From Cladorhizidae sp. MBARI D1340-BT2 (taxonomy: Eukaryota > Porifera > Demospongiae > Poecilosclerida > Cladorhizidae): 64,000 bases of DNA. Positions within the stretch are counted from its first letter, which is position 1; each line of letters opens with the position of its first letter. Shown piece by piece: positions 11,901 to 20,964 of the stretch. The notes under the pieces are model-generated. The model was not told the DNA's origin. It made no database searches and was given only the letters and a program-made list of their open reading frames with translations. The position numbers and the translations under genes are program-made. The stretch is from the NCBI GenBank assembly GCA_028752905.1, contig JAQNBH010000011.1, positions 36,100,124 to 36,164,123 on the forward strand, written 5' to 3'.

Positions 11901-14155
11901 ATCAACTAGAATTTTACACTCTCAACATTTCGACAAGATGCTCTAGCCTTTATCAGCTGAAGCTGACGAGAACTTGTCAAAGGAAAAGTTTTCACTCCTA
12001 ACACTATTCGGTATCTCTAGTGTACCCTCCATCATTATCTCACCTTTAGTTAACCTTCCCATATACGCAACTATGTAGCCAGTTCTCTCTGTCCATAGAG
12101 GGAGGAAGTACATGTATTAAACTTACGAGATTTGATAATGGTATAGAAACCGTAAAAAATGGTGGATACAACTCTCCGCTGCTGCATTAAGTAGCTATGC
12201 AGAATGACATTCCATCATCCTTTCTTGTCCATTCCTAAACCATGTAGCACATTCTAGCTTAGTTTTGTGAATCCAGCTTACTTCGAATCTGCTGGATTTT
12301 GTTCTTGTTTAGGTAAGCTCAGCTAAGTCCTCAAACACTTCTCCAACAGGATGGTTACCAAAACTGGTAACTGATCAATGCAATACTATCTAAGCTGTTT
12401 GTGACTGCAATTGCAATTGCAGTAGAGACTTTATAAGGGTCTCAAATCAGAGATTTGTGTAAATTTTAACATAATAGAGTTTCTTGTGTATTGTGCTCCT
12501 ACTAATAACCAATAATAAATATCTCAAAATGCTTGGACATTACAGGATCTTCCTCCGTGGGAAGGATAGCGTAAATGATATAGGGGCTTAGGAGTTGTTT
12601 TGTAACACAAAACAGAATGTAATCCTGCTTGTGTTACTGCATCTAACTAGGTCAGCTCCCAAACAGTTTGTTTCCTTTTGTTGTGTAGTTAAAGATTACT
12701 ATCTTGACTTGTTGTTATCTCTTCAATGGGTCATATTCTAGGGTTGACTTCAACCTTGTGGTTAAAGTCTCTGATTTTGGTCTTTCTGAATCAATCAACC
12801 CATCCAAGGACTACTTCAGACAGCTGGAACAGGGTGTAAAGCTACCTTTTAAGTGGATGGCTCCAGAAAGTTTAGGAAATGGGATATTCTCTGAGAAAAC
12901 TGATGTGGTATGTCTGTAAAAGAGAACAATAGTATTTAATCATATCTGAGGTACTTGCACTAGGAGCAATGCACTTATGCACTTATGCTATTATCACGCA
13001 GCATATAATAATTGCATTGGGCTGTGATGTATTATATTTATATGATAATTATAGTGGTCCTATGGTGTGACCTGTTGGGAGCTGTTCAGCGCTGGAAAGA
13101 GACCCTATGCTGGAATCAATGCAAGAGATCTCTGTCCTATGCTGGAGGATGGATATAGAATGGATAAACCTAATAACGTAGCATGCTCTGAAAAAATGTG
13201 AGCAAGTAAATATCATAAGTAGTATAATTGATTGAAACTACAAGGTAATCTTCTTCTCACATGTGCAACATATTGCTAATGTATTTTGTTTCTTCAATTG
13301 CCCTGTTAAAGACCAGTTCAAATGTTGAACATGTTTGATTAGAAATAATAATCCTTTAAAGATTTCGATCTCTCACCTTGTTGTCGATAGTCCTAGCCCA
13401 CTCTCTCTCAATTTTTTTGCAATGAAATTGTAGATGGTGCTACTCATCTCCACCTTATGAGACATTTTGACTTGATAGCACTTGTTACTTACAAATTCAC
13501 TTTTTGTAAGTATTTATAGAGCTTTGTGATTGTGACTATTGGAATAGCAGTAAAAAAGTATTAGCTACAATGTCTAATTTGTCACTAATAAGCATGTGCC
13601 TTCCCCATTGATAAGTTAATTATGTTATTATTTTGGTCGACAAGAAAATATCAAACATGTGATAGTCAACTCGGCCTTGTACAATTTGCAGATAGGTCAT
13701 TAATTTTTATTTAGACTATTTCACACAAACAATTCCATAATTATCATTGCAATTTAATTATGTTAGCACTGTACTATTAGAGATTATGGGTTTTATCCAT
13801 GAATTTGTCAACAATTTGGCAGCAATAACACAATAATATAAATTTAACGTTATCAAGCTGGTTAATTTTTAATGCATCAATTCATAATTTCAGGTTTAGG
13901 GTAGTTATACTGAAGTGTTGGGAGCTGAAACCAGAGAACAGGCCTAATTTCAGGGATTTGGTTGCTCTTGTTTCATTGCTCCTGGAAATCAATGCTGAAT
14001 ACACAAGTTTCAGTGAACGCACTATTCCAGAGCAGTTTACTGCAACTGGTGATGCAGAAACGACTGCCGTAGACTGTGGAGACATCAATACCATAGAGCT
14101 GATGGAAAGTACAGCTATTGACAAGGATACTGGATACATGACTTCTAAATGCTAG
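5962..14155 (+). CDS. Protein tyrosine kinase (sponge receptor-type family), 3' six exons; 5' end not found
   Basis: Exons: 5962-6048, 6097-6320, 6391-6500, 12742-12907, 13055-13197, 13894-14155 (TAG). All junctions are GT-AG and the phases agree, giving 330 residues. Motifs in order: P-loop GQYGIVYRG (its first glycine lies in a missing upstream exon), VAVKTLKG with the ATP-binding Lys, LLEEC with the helix-C Glu, [12 protein letters not shown], hinge [22 protein letters not shown], catalytic HRDLAARN (6471-6494), DFG, KWMAPES, and [16 protein letters not shown] formed across exons 4 and 5. The end is [16 protein letters not shown] plus a tail of about 65 residues. All catalytic residues are present, so it should phosphorylate tyrosine. 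HRDLAARN marks a tyrosine kinase; the 'MPFMxNGSL' style is typical of expanded sponge receptor kinases. Receptor status is inferred because no ectodomain is visible. Intron 1 is 48 bp, in frame and stop-free, so it could be retained. Confidence 0.9.
7094..7290. repeat. Minisatellite, ~58-60 bp unit, about 3.5 copies
   Basis: Each unit contains TCATTACTCTACTTGGGTGG then GTAAGACAAGGTAATTGTGT and a GATACATTGCTAG block, with small differences. It abuts the RNase H end of gypsy A and may be amplified from that element's terminal sequence. Confidence 0.75.
7290..8560 (-). pseudogene. Gypsy A reverse transcriptase and RNase H, frameshifted
   Basis: RT blocks on the minus strand: VVLVPKKDG (about 8330-8360, other frame), [33 protein letters not shown] (compare 'MPFGLxNAPxTFQ'), the catalytic box [11 protein letters not shown] (about 8030-8060), and [19 protein letters not shown]. 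RNase H follows with [12 protein letters not shown] and REREYSTEDLECL, running to about 7290. At least three frame changes break the ORF. RT copies element RNA into cDNA; RNase H removes the RNA strand. Confidence 0.8.
8579..9165 (-). pseudogene. Gypsy A integrase C-terminal region with GPY/F module
   Basis: The minus strand reads [16 protein letters not shown] (end of the integrase core; compare 'VPxESTGFxPFELLYG'), then [20 protein letters not shown] and [19 protein letters not shown], the chromodomain-proximal GPY/F fold. A 42-bp stretch near 9050-9150 is duplicated. The catalytic N-terminal part of the integrase is missing, so this is a truncated relic. Confidence 0.75.
9330..10310 (+). 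pseudogene. Gypsy B integrase (HHCC, DDE core, GPY/F)
   Basis: In mixed frames: [20 protein letters not shown] (zinc-module cysteines, about 9490-9545); then [17 protein letters not shown] (first core block, about 9615-9665); [18 protein letters not shown] (second catalytic Asp, about 9757-9810); [11 protein letters not shown] with the equivalent of the catalytic Glu (about 9850-9880); [20 protein letters not shown] and GPLDVL to 10050; and KPHRYHVNM, the end of a GPY/F module (about 10268-10295). The longest intact frame is 9711-10148. Integrase inserts the cDNA into the host genome; this copy is non-functional. Confidence 0.8.
10360..10857 (+). pseudogene. Gypsy B reverse transcriptase, N-terminal linker and connection region
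   Basis: [17 protein letters not shown] (about 10410-10465) matches the leader before RT in gypsy elements. After a deletion of the palm, the frame from 10513 gives [40 protein letters not shown] and the end of the connection domain. The catalytic YxDD box is absent. Its position downstream of the integrase is continuous with the GPY/F end. Confidence 0.75.
10878..10908 (+). repeat. Hairpin repeat copy 2 (hammerhead-like)
   Basis: Core CTGATGA at 10878, a stem region built from GGCTAGA, GCA and TCTAGTT, then GATAG where GAAA would be expected. It lies just past the end of gypsy B. Confidence 0.55.
11168..11199 (+). repeat. Hairpin repeat copy 3 (hammerhead-like)
   Basis: GTGAGTGCTAGAGCTTCTAG followed by TTGAAACATT. 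The GAAAC block is kept, while the CTGATGA core is degraded to GTGAG. Confidence 0.45.
11399..11575. repeat. Tandem duplication, ~95 bp unit, two copies
   Basis: A block beginning GAATTGACAATTTTCAA and ending AGATAAACCACTTGGAA occurs twice (about 11399-11485 and 11496-11573), with an extra GATAAACCACTAAATT at the junction and few differences. It looks recent. No coding content. Confidence 0.8.
11921..11957 (-). repeat. Hairpin repeat copy 4 (hammerhead-like), minus strand
   Basis: On the minus strand: CTGATAAAGGCTAGAGCATC then TTGTCGAAATGTTGAGAG. It retains CGAAA and most of the hairpin. The downstream flank (TGATTATTGAAGGTCATTTC) is shared with copies 6 and 7, so the repeat unit is longer than the hairpin. 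Confidence 0.6.
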
Positions 14156-15452
14156 TCAGTGTAGAGCTAGTACTATTCTGATTTTTCTTGCAATAATATT
14201 TGGATTCTTATTCACAATACAAAAGCAGTTAGTCTTTTTCGTAGTTTAGTAATAGCCACAATGTATCTGTCCAATTTGTATATATATATTATGCTATGAT
14301 GGTCTTGTATAAAATATTGATTTTTAAAAATATTTTCACATCATGTTGTTAATAATTATAATATAATATAATATATATTATATAATTGTCTTTCTTTGAA
14401 TTTTTTATGGTATTCATAAATACCACCATGGCATCAACAGAGAGCAGCTAAAGCAGTTCAACTGCTAAAACTGATAGTGTGTTTTATATGGTGTGTTAGT
14501 TAGGGGCTGTGCCCCTTTCTGGACACTTCCTATTATCTCCTTTGCAGCATTACTTAGCATAAGGTTAGAGCTATCATCATATTATTATTGGTGTTTTGGA
14601 TTGGCATAAATCAATTTGCTGCAAATTAAAGGCTACACATTATCTTAAGGTCTGGAAAAATGGAACTTGTGCTGTGATACCCATGAATGGTAATATATAA
14701 GATGAGAGTGATTTACACATACTTACTTTGGCGCTCAATCTTATTCAATCCTAGATTGTGTTATTGTGTTATGACAATACAATAATGAACCAATGGATCA
14801 ATAGAGAGAATCAATGAAAGCGAAGTCTGGACCTGCTCATCTCTGCAAATATTAGTTGAGCGGGCATTATTATTCCCACCTGATGGACAACTTGCTTTGT
14901 AATTTTTTCATGCGAGGTTTGGAGGGAGATATATACTTCCTTGGAGTTTTTGCATTTTACAATACCACAAAACAGCTAGAGTTTTAGTTAGCACTAGAAG
15001 CGGAGGGATTAGCAACTATATCAAATTTGGTTATCTTAAAAAGAAATTGTAAATGTGTGTGGTCATAATGGAAAATGTGGACCGGCATTGGCCATAGTGC
15101 TACAACTATGTGTTTATAGATATATGGCAGTAGCTACTCAACTTCATCTAACATGATAGGCAATTTCGTGTGGGTTGTCAGGGACCCTAACCCTGACTGA
15201 GCACACTCCATCCATAGCTGTGACAACTGAGTGCTTAATGAATAAGAGTAGTTAGAACTCACATGATAAGAAGGAGGATTTGGTTAATTGTTTGTCAACC
15301 ACCAGAATTATAGAGATTAGAGAATATACTAACAATAGTATTTTTTTTTTATTTTTTTTTTTTTTATTTTTTTTTTACAGCAGCGCCTCTAAATGGGATT
15401 TAAAATACTATGTATATACATATTATAATGTGTAAGCAAGTTTGAGAATCAA
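14156..15452. other. Kinase 3' flank and intergenic sequence
   Basis: AT-rich DNA with a TA-rich run (about 14350-14390) and a T-tract (15341-15380). No strict AATAAA was found right behind the kinase stop; an AATAATA lies about 35 bases after it. No other gene was recognised. Confidence 0.5.
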
Positions 15453-16105
15453 TCATTCTACAGCAATCTTTGAGATGCTTGGCGAAACTGTGCAATTCTG
15501 AAGGTGATATATATATCCTGCTTGATCACCACAGAATTTACACACACATATTGGATGAGGAGTATGAAAAGAAGAATTTGTACACAATTTGAAGTGGAAA
15601 CCATGACACGAGTATCTTGTAATTGCATGACGATTATCCCTATTTCCTTTACTCCATTCCCTATTTACCATGCCTACCGATTGGTAAAACTCAAGAGGGA
15701 TGGCACAAATCTTCTCAGTGTATGAACGGAAATGGGAGGCTAAAGCAGGAGTGAGCTTTAAGGCAGTGATAGATAAATACAGGTTCTGAGTGAGAGGCTC
15801 CTCATGACAAAGGGACAGCACCAGCCTATTCTTGGTGTTTGCAGGTAGACCCAAACATTTCTTCAGGTATGTTGTTTTCACCTTATCTATGATCTGAAAG
15901 TCTCTTTCCTTCAGATGCTCCCAGAAAGTCGAGATGGCATAGGTGATAATGGGACGAATTTTAATTCCAAAAAGTCTAATTGCACAGTCGAGAGAAAGAA
16001 GACAGAGATTCTTAATAGAGAATGTAGCTGAGGAACAGGCAGTATATTTCTTAGATAAGTGTTGACTGAAAGAGAGGGTAGGAGTCAGAACAACACGGAG
16101 AAGTC
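15453..16105 (-). pseudogene. LINE reverse transcriptase 3' fragment (thumb plus CCHC finger)
   Basis: The minus strand gives LTPTLSFSQHLSKKY, LSLDCAIRLFGIKIRPIITY, KVKTTYLKKCLGLPANTKNR and LSLCHEEPLTQNLYLSITAL, typical of the post-palm thumb region of non-LTR RTs. It closes with CVCKFCGDQAGYIYHLQNC, a CCHC knuckle near the stop. The upstream RT palm is absent: a 5'-truncated insertion. The frame is almost unbroken from 16105 to 15453. Confidence 0.75.
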
Positions 16106-16150
16106 ATTGAGAAGTCATTGAGTGAGGAGCTAGGGAGGGAGGAAGGTGAC

Positions 16151-17367
16151 TAGGCTTATCTCCTTCTTCATCTCCTCCTTCTCCTCCTTATTCTTATTCT
16201 CCTTCTCCCCCTTCTTTCCCTCCTTATTCTCCATATTCTCCTTCGTATTCCCCTCCTTATTCTCATTCACCTTATCCACCACCTCCTCCTCCTTCTCCTT
16301 CTACTTTCTCTTCCTCCCCTGCTACAATCCCTTTACCCTCCTCTCCTACACAGAAGACTGTATCCATGCTCCTCTGGAATGTGGAGGGTTTAAAGTCTCT
16401 ATTAACTAAGACAGAGGAGGTGGATATTTTTAAAGTCCATGACATTCTTATGTTAAGTGAAACTTTTGAAACAAAGCCCTCTTCTATTCTTGGGTTCTAC
16501 ACTTTTGATAATTGTGCTACTTCAGCCGTAGCTCGGGGACGACCAAGTGGTGGCATCACGATAGCAGTGAAACCATGGCTTAACCCAACCTTCATATGCA
16601 GAAATGACCTTTCAATAGCAGTGTCGACCTCCATAGGAACCCTTATTGCTTCTTACATGTCACCCACCATTCCTAAAGAAGAAGTAACGGATTCACTTCT
16701 GGAGATTTTAAACGAGGTTTCCAGAATAGGAAGTCTGATTATTGCTGGAGGAGACTATAACTGCCGTGCAGACAAAAAGGATTCACCAAAATTTCAAGCC
16801 CTGCTTCAAGTTATGAGAAACAATTCCCTTGAACTAAGAAGTGATCCAACGCAATGGACATACATATGTCACAATGGAACTAGTACCATAGACCTAATTT
16901 TCTCCACTCCTCAAACATCACAAATTCATATTTCACAGGGTAACTCAACAATGAGGAAACATCTCCCCATTATAGCAACATGGACAATGGTTTTACAACA
17001 TGAAGTGCAAACCCAGCCCACTAAACCTATCACTCCACGAGGTATTGATATGATGAAATTTATTAACAATAGTATTATACAATTTATGAAGGAACAAACA
17101 AAAAGGGAAGCAGATCGTCTCTTGCTCGACAAAGAGAGGCAGGATGAGGACAGGAAGAAGGAAGCAGATCGTCTCTTGCTCGACAAAGAGAGGCAGGGCG
17201 AGGACAGGAAAGCCAGGGTCCTAATGGAGGAAGCCAGAACTAGGCTGGAGGAGAAAAGGCTAGAAGCAGAGGTCGAACTCCAACGTAGGCAGTACTACCG
17301 GGAGAAGCAAGACAGGAAGCAAGTCAACATTCGTCAAACCCTCAAGACCTGGCACGATTACAACTGA
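16151..17367 (+). CDS. LINE-type AP endonuclease with Pro/Ser/Tyr-rich leader, fused to a Gag-like coiled coil
   Basis: The frame is open from the TGA near 16148 to TGA at 17365-17367 (first ATG 16366). About 70 codons before that ATG read as a Y-S-P-rich stretch (SPPYSYSPSPPSFPPYSPYS and similar). Residues 1-215 from the ATG resemble an endonuclease/exonuclease/phosphatase domain of non-LTR retrotransposons: LLWNVEGLKS, ILMLSETF, RPSGGITIAV, IIAGGDYNCRAD, STIDLIFSTP, and MRKHLPIIATW in place of the usual 'SDHxPI' histidine box. From about residue 228 it changes to charged coiled coil: MMKFINNSIIQFMKEQ, then two 18-codon repeats of EADRLLLDKERQ (54-bp duplication at 17107-17160 and 17161-17211). 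The coiled coil is probably the N-terminus of gypsy C Gag. Either gypsy C landed in a LINE or this is a real chimera. Confidence 0.65.
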
Positions 17368-17369
17368 AG

Positions 17370-18290
17370 CCAAAGGGAACTTTGAGGCTATCATGCGGGA
17401 GGCAGACATTCCTGAGGTCGACTGGCTGTCCATCCTGCGGAAACAACTCGCGTTGTCAATTTTCCGGGAATTGTCTCCTACGGAGGAGACGCCGTACCAG
17501 ACCGTCAAGAATGATCTAATCGAACGTTTAGGAACAACCCTTCAACAAACCAGATGCGCCATATGGCTAGACAGACCCAAGCCAGACCAAGATCCTCACA
17601 GTTTTCTACAGCAGACTTGTAAAGCTCTCAACAGGATGAAACCTATGCTGAACGAAGTCGAAGAAGTCTTGAACGAAATGTTTACTGGAGTGATACTCGG
17701 GAATTACTCAAATGAAGCCCTTCTTCACATCAATCAGCACCCAAATACTTCACGTTATCACAAAGTGGAAGCCTTGCAGGAGCTGTGGGAAGCCAAAGGA
17801 TTCCATGAGAAGAAGAAGCTACTGAGACACCAGCCCAAAGAGGGGCAGCAGTATCAACAACGTCGACGCCAGGATGGATGGAATGCACAGAGCCAAGTAT
17901 CTGGAAGCAGCAGCTATCAGACTCCCAGGAGGGAAGGTGGGCCTTCTGTACATAAGGGTGGGAATGAGCATCTGGGGCAGGGCTGGGGTAGGCCTAGGGA
18001 AAGCCGAAAGTACACCGGGGATGGCAAGCCTAACCAGACAAAAACCTTTAGCCAGAACTCTGATGTTGTTTGTTTTGGATGTAGGAAACCTGGTCACTTT
18101 AAACGGGACTGTCCTTCAAAGCAGTTGAATAGGATTAGGTCACCAACTCCTAGTACCAACAAGCTAAAGAAAATAGGCAGAGTTAATTGTATTCCTTGTG
18201 AATTTCACCTGGATACAGGGGCAGACATGTCGGCAGTGCCACCCTCCTGGTGGAAAAAGCACAGTATACTGGGGAGAAATGCTCTGTCTT
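17370..18290 (+). pseudogene. Gypsy C Gag: SCAN-like capsid and CCHC knuckle
   Basis: The frame at 17393-18292 runs VDWLSILRKQLALSIFREL, DLIERLGTTLQQTRCAIWL, PHSFLQQTCKALNRM and YHKVEALQELWEAKGF, a helical, SCAN-like capsid pattern. A Gln/Arg/Gly-rich basic region (17830-18040) follows, then CFGCRKPGHFKRDC (about 18070-18111), a CX2CX4HX4C knuckle that binds element RNA. The in-frame sequence extends upstream of 17393 (TITTEAKGNFEAIM), so the coiled-coil N-terminus upstream is separated by one frameshift near 17340. Gag forms the virus-like particle. Confidence 0.75.
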
Positions 18291-18663
18291 AGGAGATGGG
18301 TCTAAGACTTTCATGAAAATTGCTAAGGTTAAAATAGAGGTGGATGGGATGGAAGTGTTGTGTAAAGTTCTAGTTCGTAAGGGACAATGTGTGGATGGAT
18401 TATTTGGAGCAGACTACCCTGTTATTAAAAAAATGTTGGATTCAGTAACCAAACCCTACCCGTCCCTGGTGGAGACAGAGGTTACTGTTGACCCCACACC
18501 CAAGGCTGATACTGGTGGAACTAAGGTACCACATGGGGAAGAGTCCCATGGTTCCCCGACCGTGTGTACAATTACTAGGGCCATGAGCCAGGCAGACCAG
18601 GAAGAGATAACCCAGAATACCCTTGTGCTAATGCTAAGGATGGAGCTGTCCCTACCCCACTAA
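18175..18663 (+). pseudogene. Gypsy C aspartic protease, frameshifted
   Basis: FHLDTGADMSAVP (about 18205-18243) is the active-site D-[ST]-G loop. After a frame change near 18270 the frame 18250-18663 continues with IAKVKIEVDGMEVLCKVLV and VDGLFGADYPVIKKM, the second half of a retropepsin-like fold, then an acidic tail. It would cut the polyprotein. One frameshift lies inside the domain. Confidence 0.75.
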
Positions 18664-18929
18664 ATGTACCCAAGTAGACTAAAGCTAGTCCTTGTGCCCC
18701 ATCATTGGAGAGTAGTTATAATGACAAGGAGGGGGAAATGGTGGATAGCGCTAGTGTCACTCCTCTGGGAGAGGTAGAGACTGAGGTAGAGGTGGTAGTC
18801 GAGGAAGAGGTGGAAGAAGATCTTGCGGAAAGAGTGGAAGAGGCAGATGTTCTTGTGGGGTTAGAGTGTGTGGAATCTGAAGGCGAGACTCTCCTACCTG
18901 ACTTGTCCAATGACAGGGAAGGAGTGAGC
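18664..18929 (+). other. Acidic linker of gypsy C between protease and integrase
   Basis: The frame 18705-19076 begins with a Glu/Val-rich low-complexity segment (VETEVEVVVEEEVEEDLAER). Gypsy D has a similar acidic linker at the same place, supporting a conserved protease-linker-integrase order rather than a chance junction. Confidence 0.6.
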
Positions 18930-20111
18930 GAGCTGATAAGGCAGCAGAGAGAAGATGTGTCGCTGTTTGAGATGAGGAATAAGGTTGAACAGGAGAAGAA
19001 TGGGTATTGCTATAATGGTGGAGTGTTGATGCACACCAAGTTGGCCGATCAGGGGAAGAAAATGCTAGGATTGTAGTACCCCTGATGAAGCGTTCAGATG
19101 TCATGGATGCAGGGCATAGAAGGCTAATCGGAGGGCATTTTCCCCATAACAAGATGGCAGCCCACAACAAGAAATCTTTTACTTGGCCTGGACTTGATAA
19201 AGATGTGAGGTGATATTGTGCTGCTTGTCCGGAATGCCCAAAGGCTGGTAGACCTCTCTTGCCCAAGGTCCCTATGGTGGCCACACCCATTATCTCTACA
19301 CCATACCACAGGATGGCCTTTGACATAGTCAGACCTTTACAAAGAATGAAGCGTGGCTATGGCCATGTTTTAACTGCTATTTGTATGGGAACCAGATATC
19401 CTTACTGCATACCCTTGAAGAGGATTGATGCAGTTTCAGTTGCTGAGGACATTTTCTCACACACTGGTATTCCCCATGAGATTCTGACAGGCCAAGGTAG
19501 TGTGTTTATGGGTAGACTTTGCTCTGAACTGTGCAAGCTATTAGGGGTTAAGCGTATTAAAACAACTGCCTACCATCCACAATCTAATGGTGTGTTAGAA
19601 CGGTGGCACGGGTGCTTAAAAGGCATGTTGAGAAAGATGGAGGATAGATTGGAGCAATGGGACAAACTTTTAAAGTATTGTTTGCTCGCCTATCGAGGTA
19701 CACCCCATGCAGCCACAGGTTACTCCCCCTTTCAGTTAATCAATGGCAGACCACTCCGTGGGCCACTGGAGGCCATGAAAGATAGTCTGATTAGTGGAGA
19801 GCTACACTTCTCTGGGGCAGTTGAATGGGTCAACCAGTTAGGCAAAACCCTCACAGACCAGCACCAAGTTGCTCGTAGTAGAGAGGCAGGCCAAGATCAA
19901 GTTGAATTATGACAAGAAAGCAGAGATCAGAGAATACAAAACTGGGGAGATGGTCCTCTTACACACACCAAATCTTAATGGTAAATTGGAACTTGTGTGG
20001 TACGGCCCATATGAAATAACCAAACGGTTAGGGGAAACCACTTACCAGTTAGCAGTGCCAGAGAGACGGAACTACAAGATAGTTGCCCATGCCAATAGGC
20101 TGAAGCCATGA
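18930..20111 (+). pseudogene. Gypsy C integrase, including GPY/F
   Basis: Zinc module: H residues in MDAGHRRLIGGHFPHNK (about 19102-19155) and CAACPEC (about 19210-19230, after an in-frame TGA). Core frame 19259-19912: MAFDIVRPLQRMK with the first Asp; HEILTGQGSVFMG, where family members have Asp, so the second catalytic residue is Gly; AYHPQSNGVLERWHG with the Glu; and AYRGTPHAATGYSPFQLING. After a one-base shift near 19890 the frame 19869-20111 holds YKTGEMVLLHTPN, WYGPYEITKRLGETTYQL and ANRLKP, a GPY/F module, with its stop overlapping the RT start. Loss of the second Asp would kill strand transfer. Confidence 0.85.
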
Positions 20112-20964
20112 AAAGACCTTTCATCTCTAACCTTTTTCGGGTTGTGGTTGCACAGGAATGTGATGACTCAAATCATCCTGTGGGTAGAACAGTGTTAGGA
20201 GAAACAGAGATGTCTGAGGATCAGAGACTGATCATGCAGGCTAGGATCGCTAGGCATACACCTACGGTTGGGTCTGGCAAACTAGGCAAAGCCGTGGAGT
20301 GTGCTCATGTTGTCAATACTGGGGATTCCTCACCAGTACCGTCCCATCCATACAGGATTGTACCTGGCTGGAAGATGAATCTAAGGGAAGAAATCAGGAA
20401 GTTGCATGATCAAAACATCATCTTCCCGACCTATAGTCCATGGTCTTCCTCTATGGTGCCTGTTCGCAAACCGATGGGAGAAATTAGGCTATGTTTAGAC
20501 TACCGTAGGTTGGACGCCGTAATGGTAGATGATCCTTATGAGATTCCTAGGATAACAGACTGGTTAGACAGAATTGCGAATGCCCGTTGGCTATCCAAAA
20601 TCAGGATTTTTATCAAATTCCCATAGATGGGGCCAGCGTGGCAAAAACGGCTTTCTGTACACCATGGGGAAAATTTGCTTTCAATCGCATGCCCTTTGGC
20701 CTGAAGAACGCACCTGCAACCTTTCAGCGATATATGGACATGGCGCTGGGGAAACAGAATGCATTTTCTAGTACATATATTGATGATGTTATAATATTTT
20801 CTAACACCTTTGAGGAACATCTAGATCACATTGATGATGTACTAAATGCACTCGGAGAGGCTGGATTGACTGCTAAACAGGAAAAGTGTGTCTGGGGGTG
20901 TAAGACTTTGGAATACTTAGGCCACCAAATTGGGCTGGGGAAAGTAGAAGTGCCGGAGGCATGA
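20108..20964 (+). pseudogene. Gypsy C reverse transcriptase
   Basis: ATG at 20108 overlaps the integrase stop as ATGA. Blocks: VNTGDSSPVPSHPYRIVPGW, VPVRKPMGEIRLCLDYRRLD, DPYEIPRI, then after a small deletion and frameshift (about 20600-20625) FYQIPIDGASVAKTAFCTPW, FAFNRMPFGLKNAPATFQRY, the catalytic box STYIDDVIIFS (about 20770-20800) and CKTLEYLGHQIGLGKVEV. YIDD and the second palm Asp are intact. It ends at TGA 20962-20964, followed by connection sequence DLHAFLGTVGYYRRFIPDYA. Confidence 0.85.

Larger units (their letters stand above)
6501..12741 (+). other. 6.2-kb kinase intron 3 loaded with retroelements
   Basis: The donor is GTGAGT after ...AACTGCAT (6501) and the acceptor is TTCTAG (12741). 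The split codon AT|G (Met) joins the [10 protein letters not shown] and VDFNLVV coding segments. The other introns of this gene are 48, 70, 147 and 696 bp. The excess length is explained by Ty3/gypsy fragments A (-) and B (+), minisatellites and hairpin repeats. Residual sequence at 6530-7090 and 11210-12740 holds no recognised gene. Confidence 0.85.

Noticed and set aside
16146..16409. Plus ORF rich in Ser/Phe/Leu
   Set aside because: It is an off-frame reading of the CT-rich Pro/Ser/Tyr leader that is in frame with the endonuclease.
17100..17250. Charged coiled coil as a host gene
   Set aside because: Its position before SCAN-like Gag and the CCHC knuckle explains it as a Gag N-terminus.
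18757..19326. 189-codon minus-strand ORF
   Set aside because: It lies opposite the acidic linker and zinc module of gypsy C; Pro/Ser/Leu-rich content reflects the complement of Glu-rich codons.
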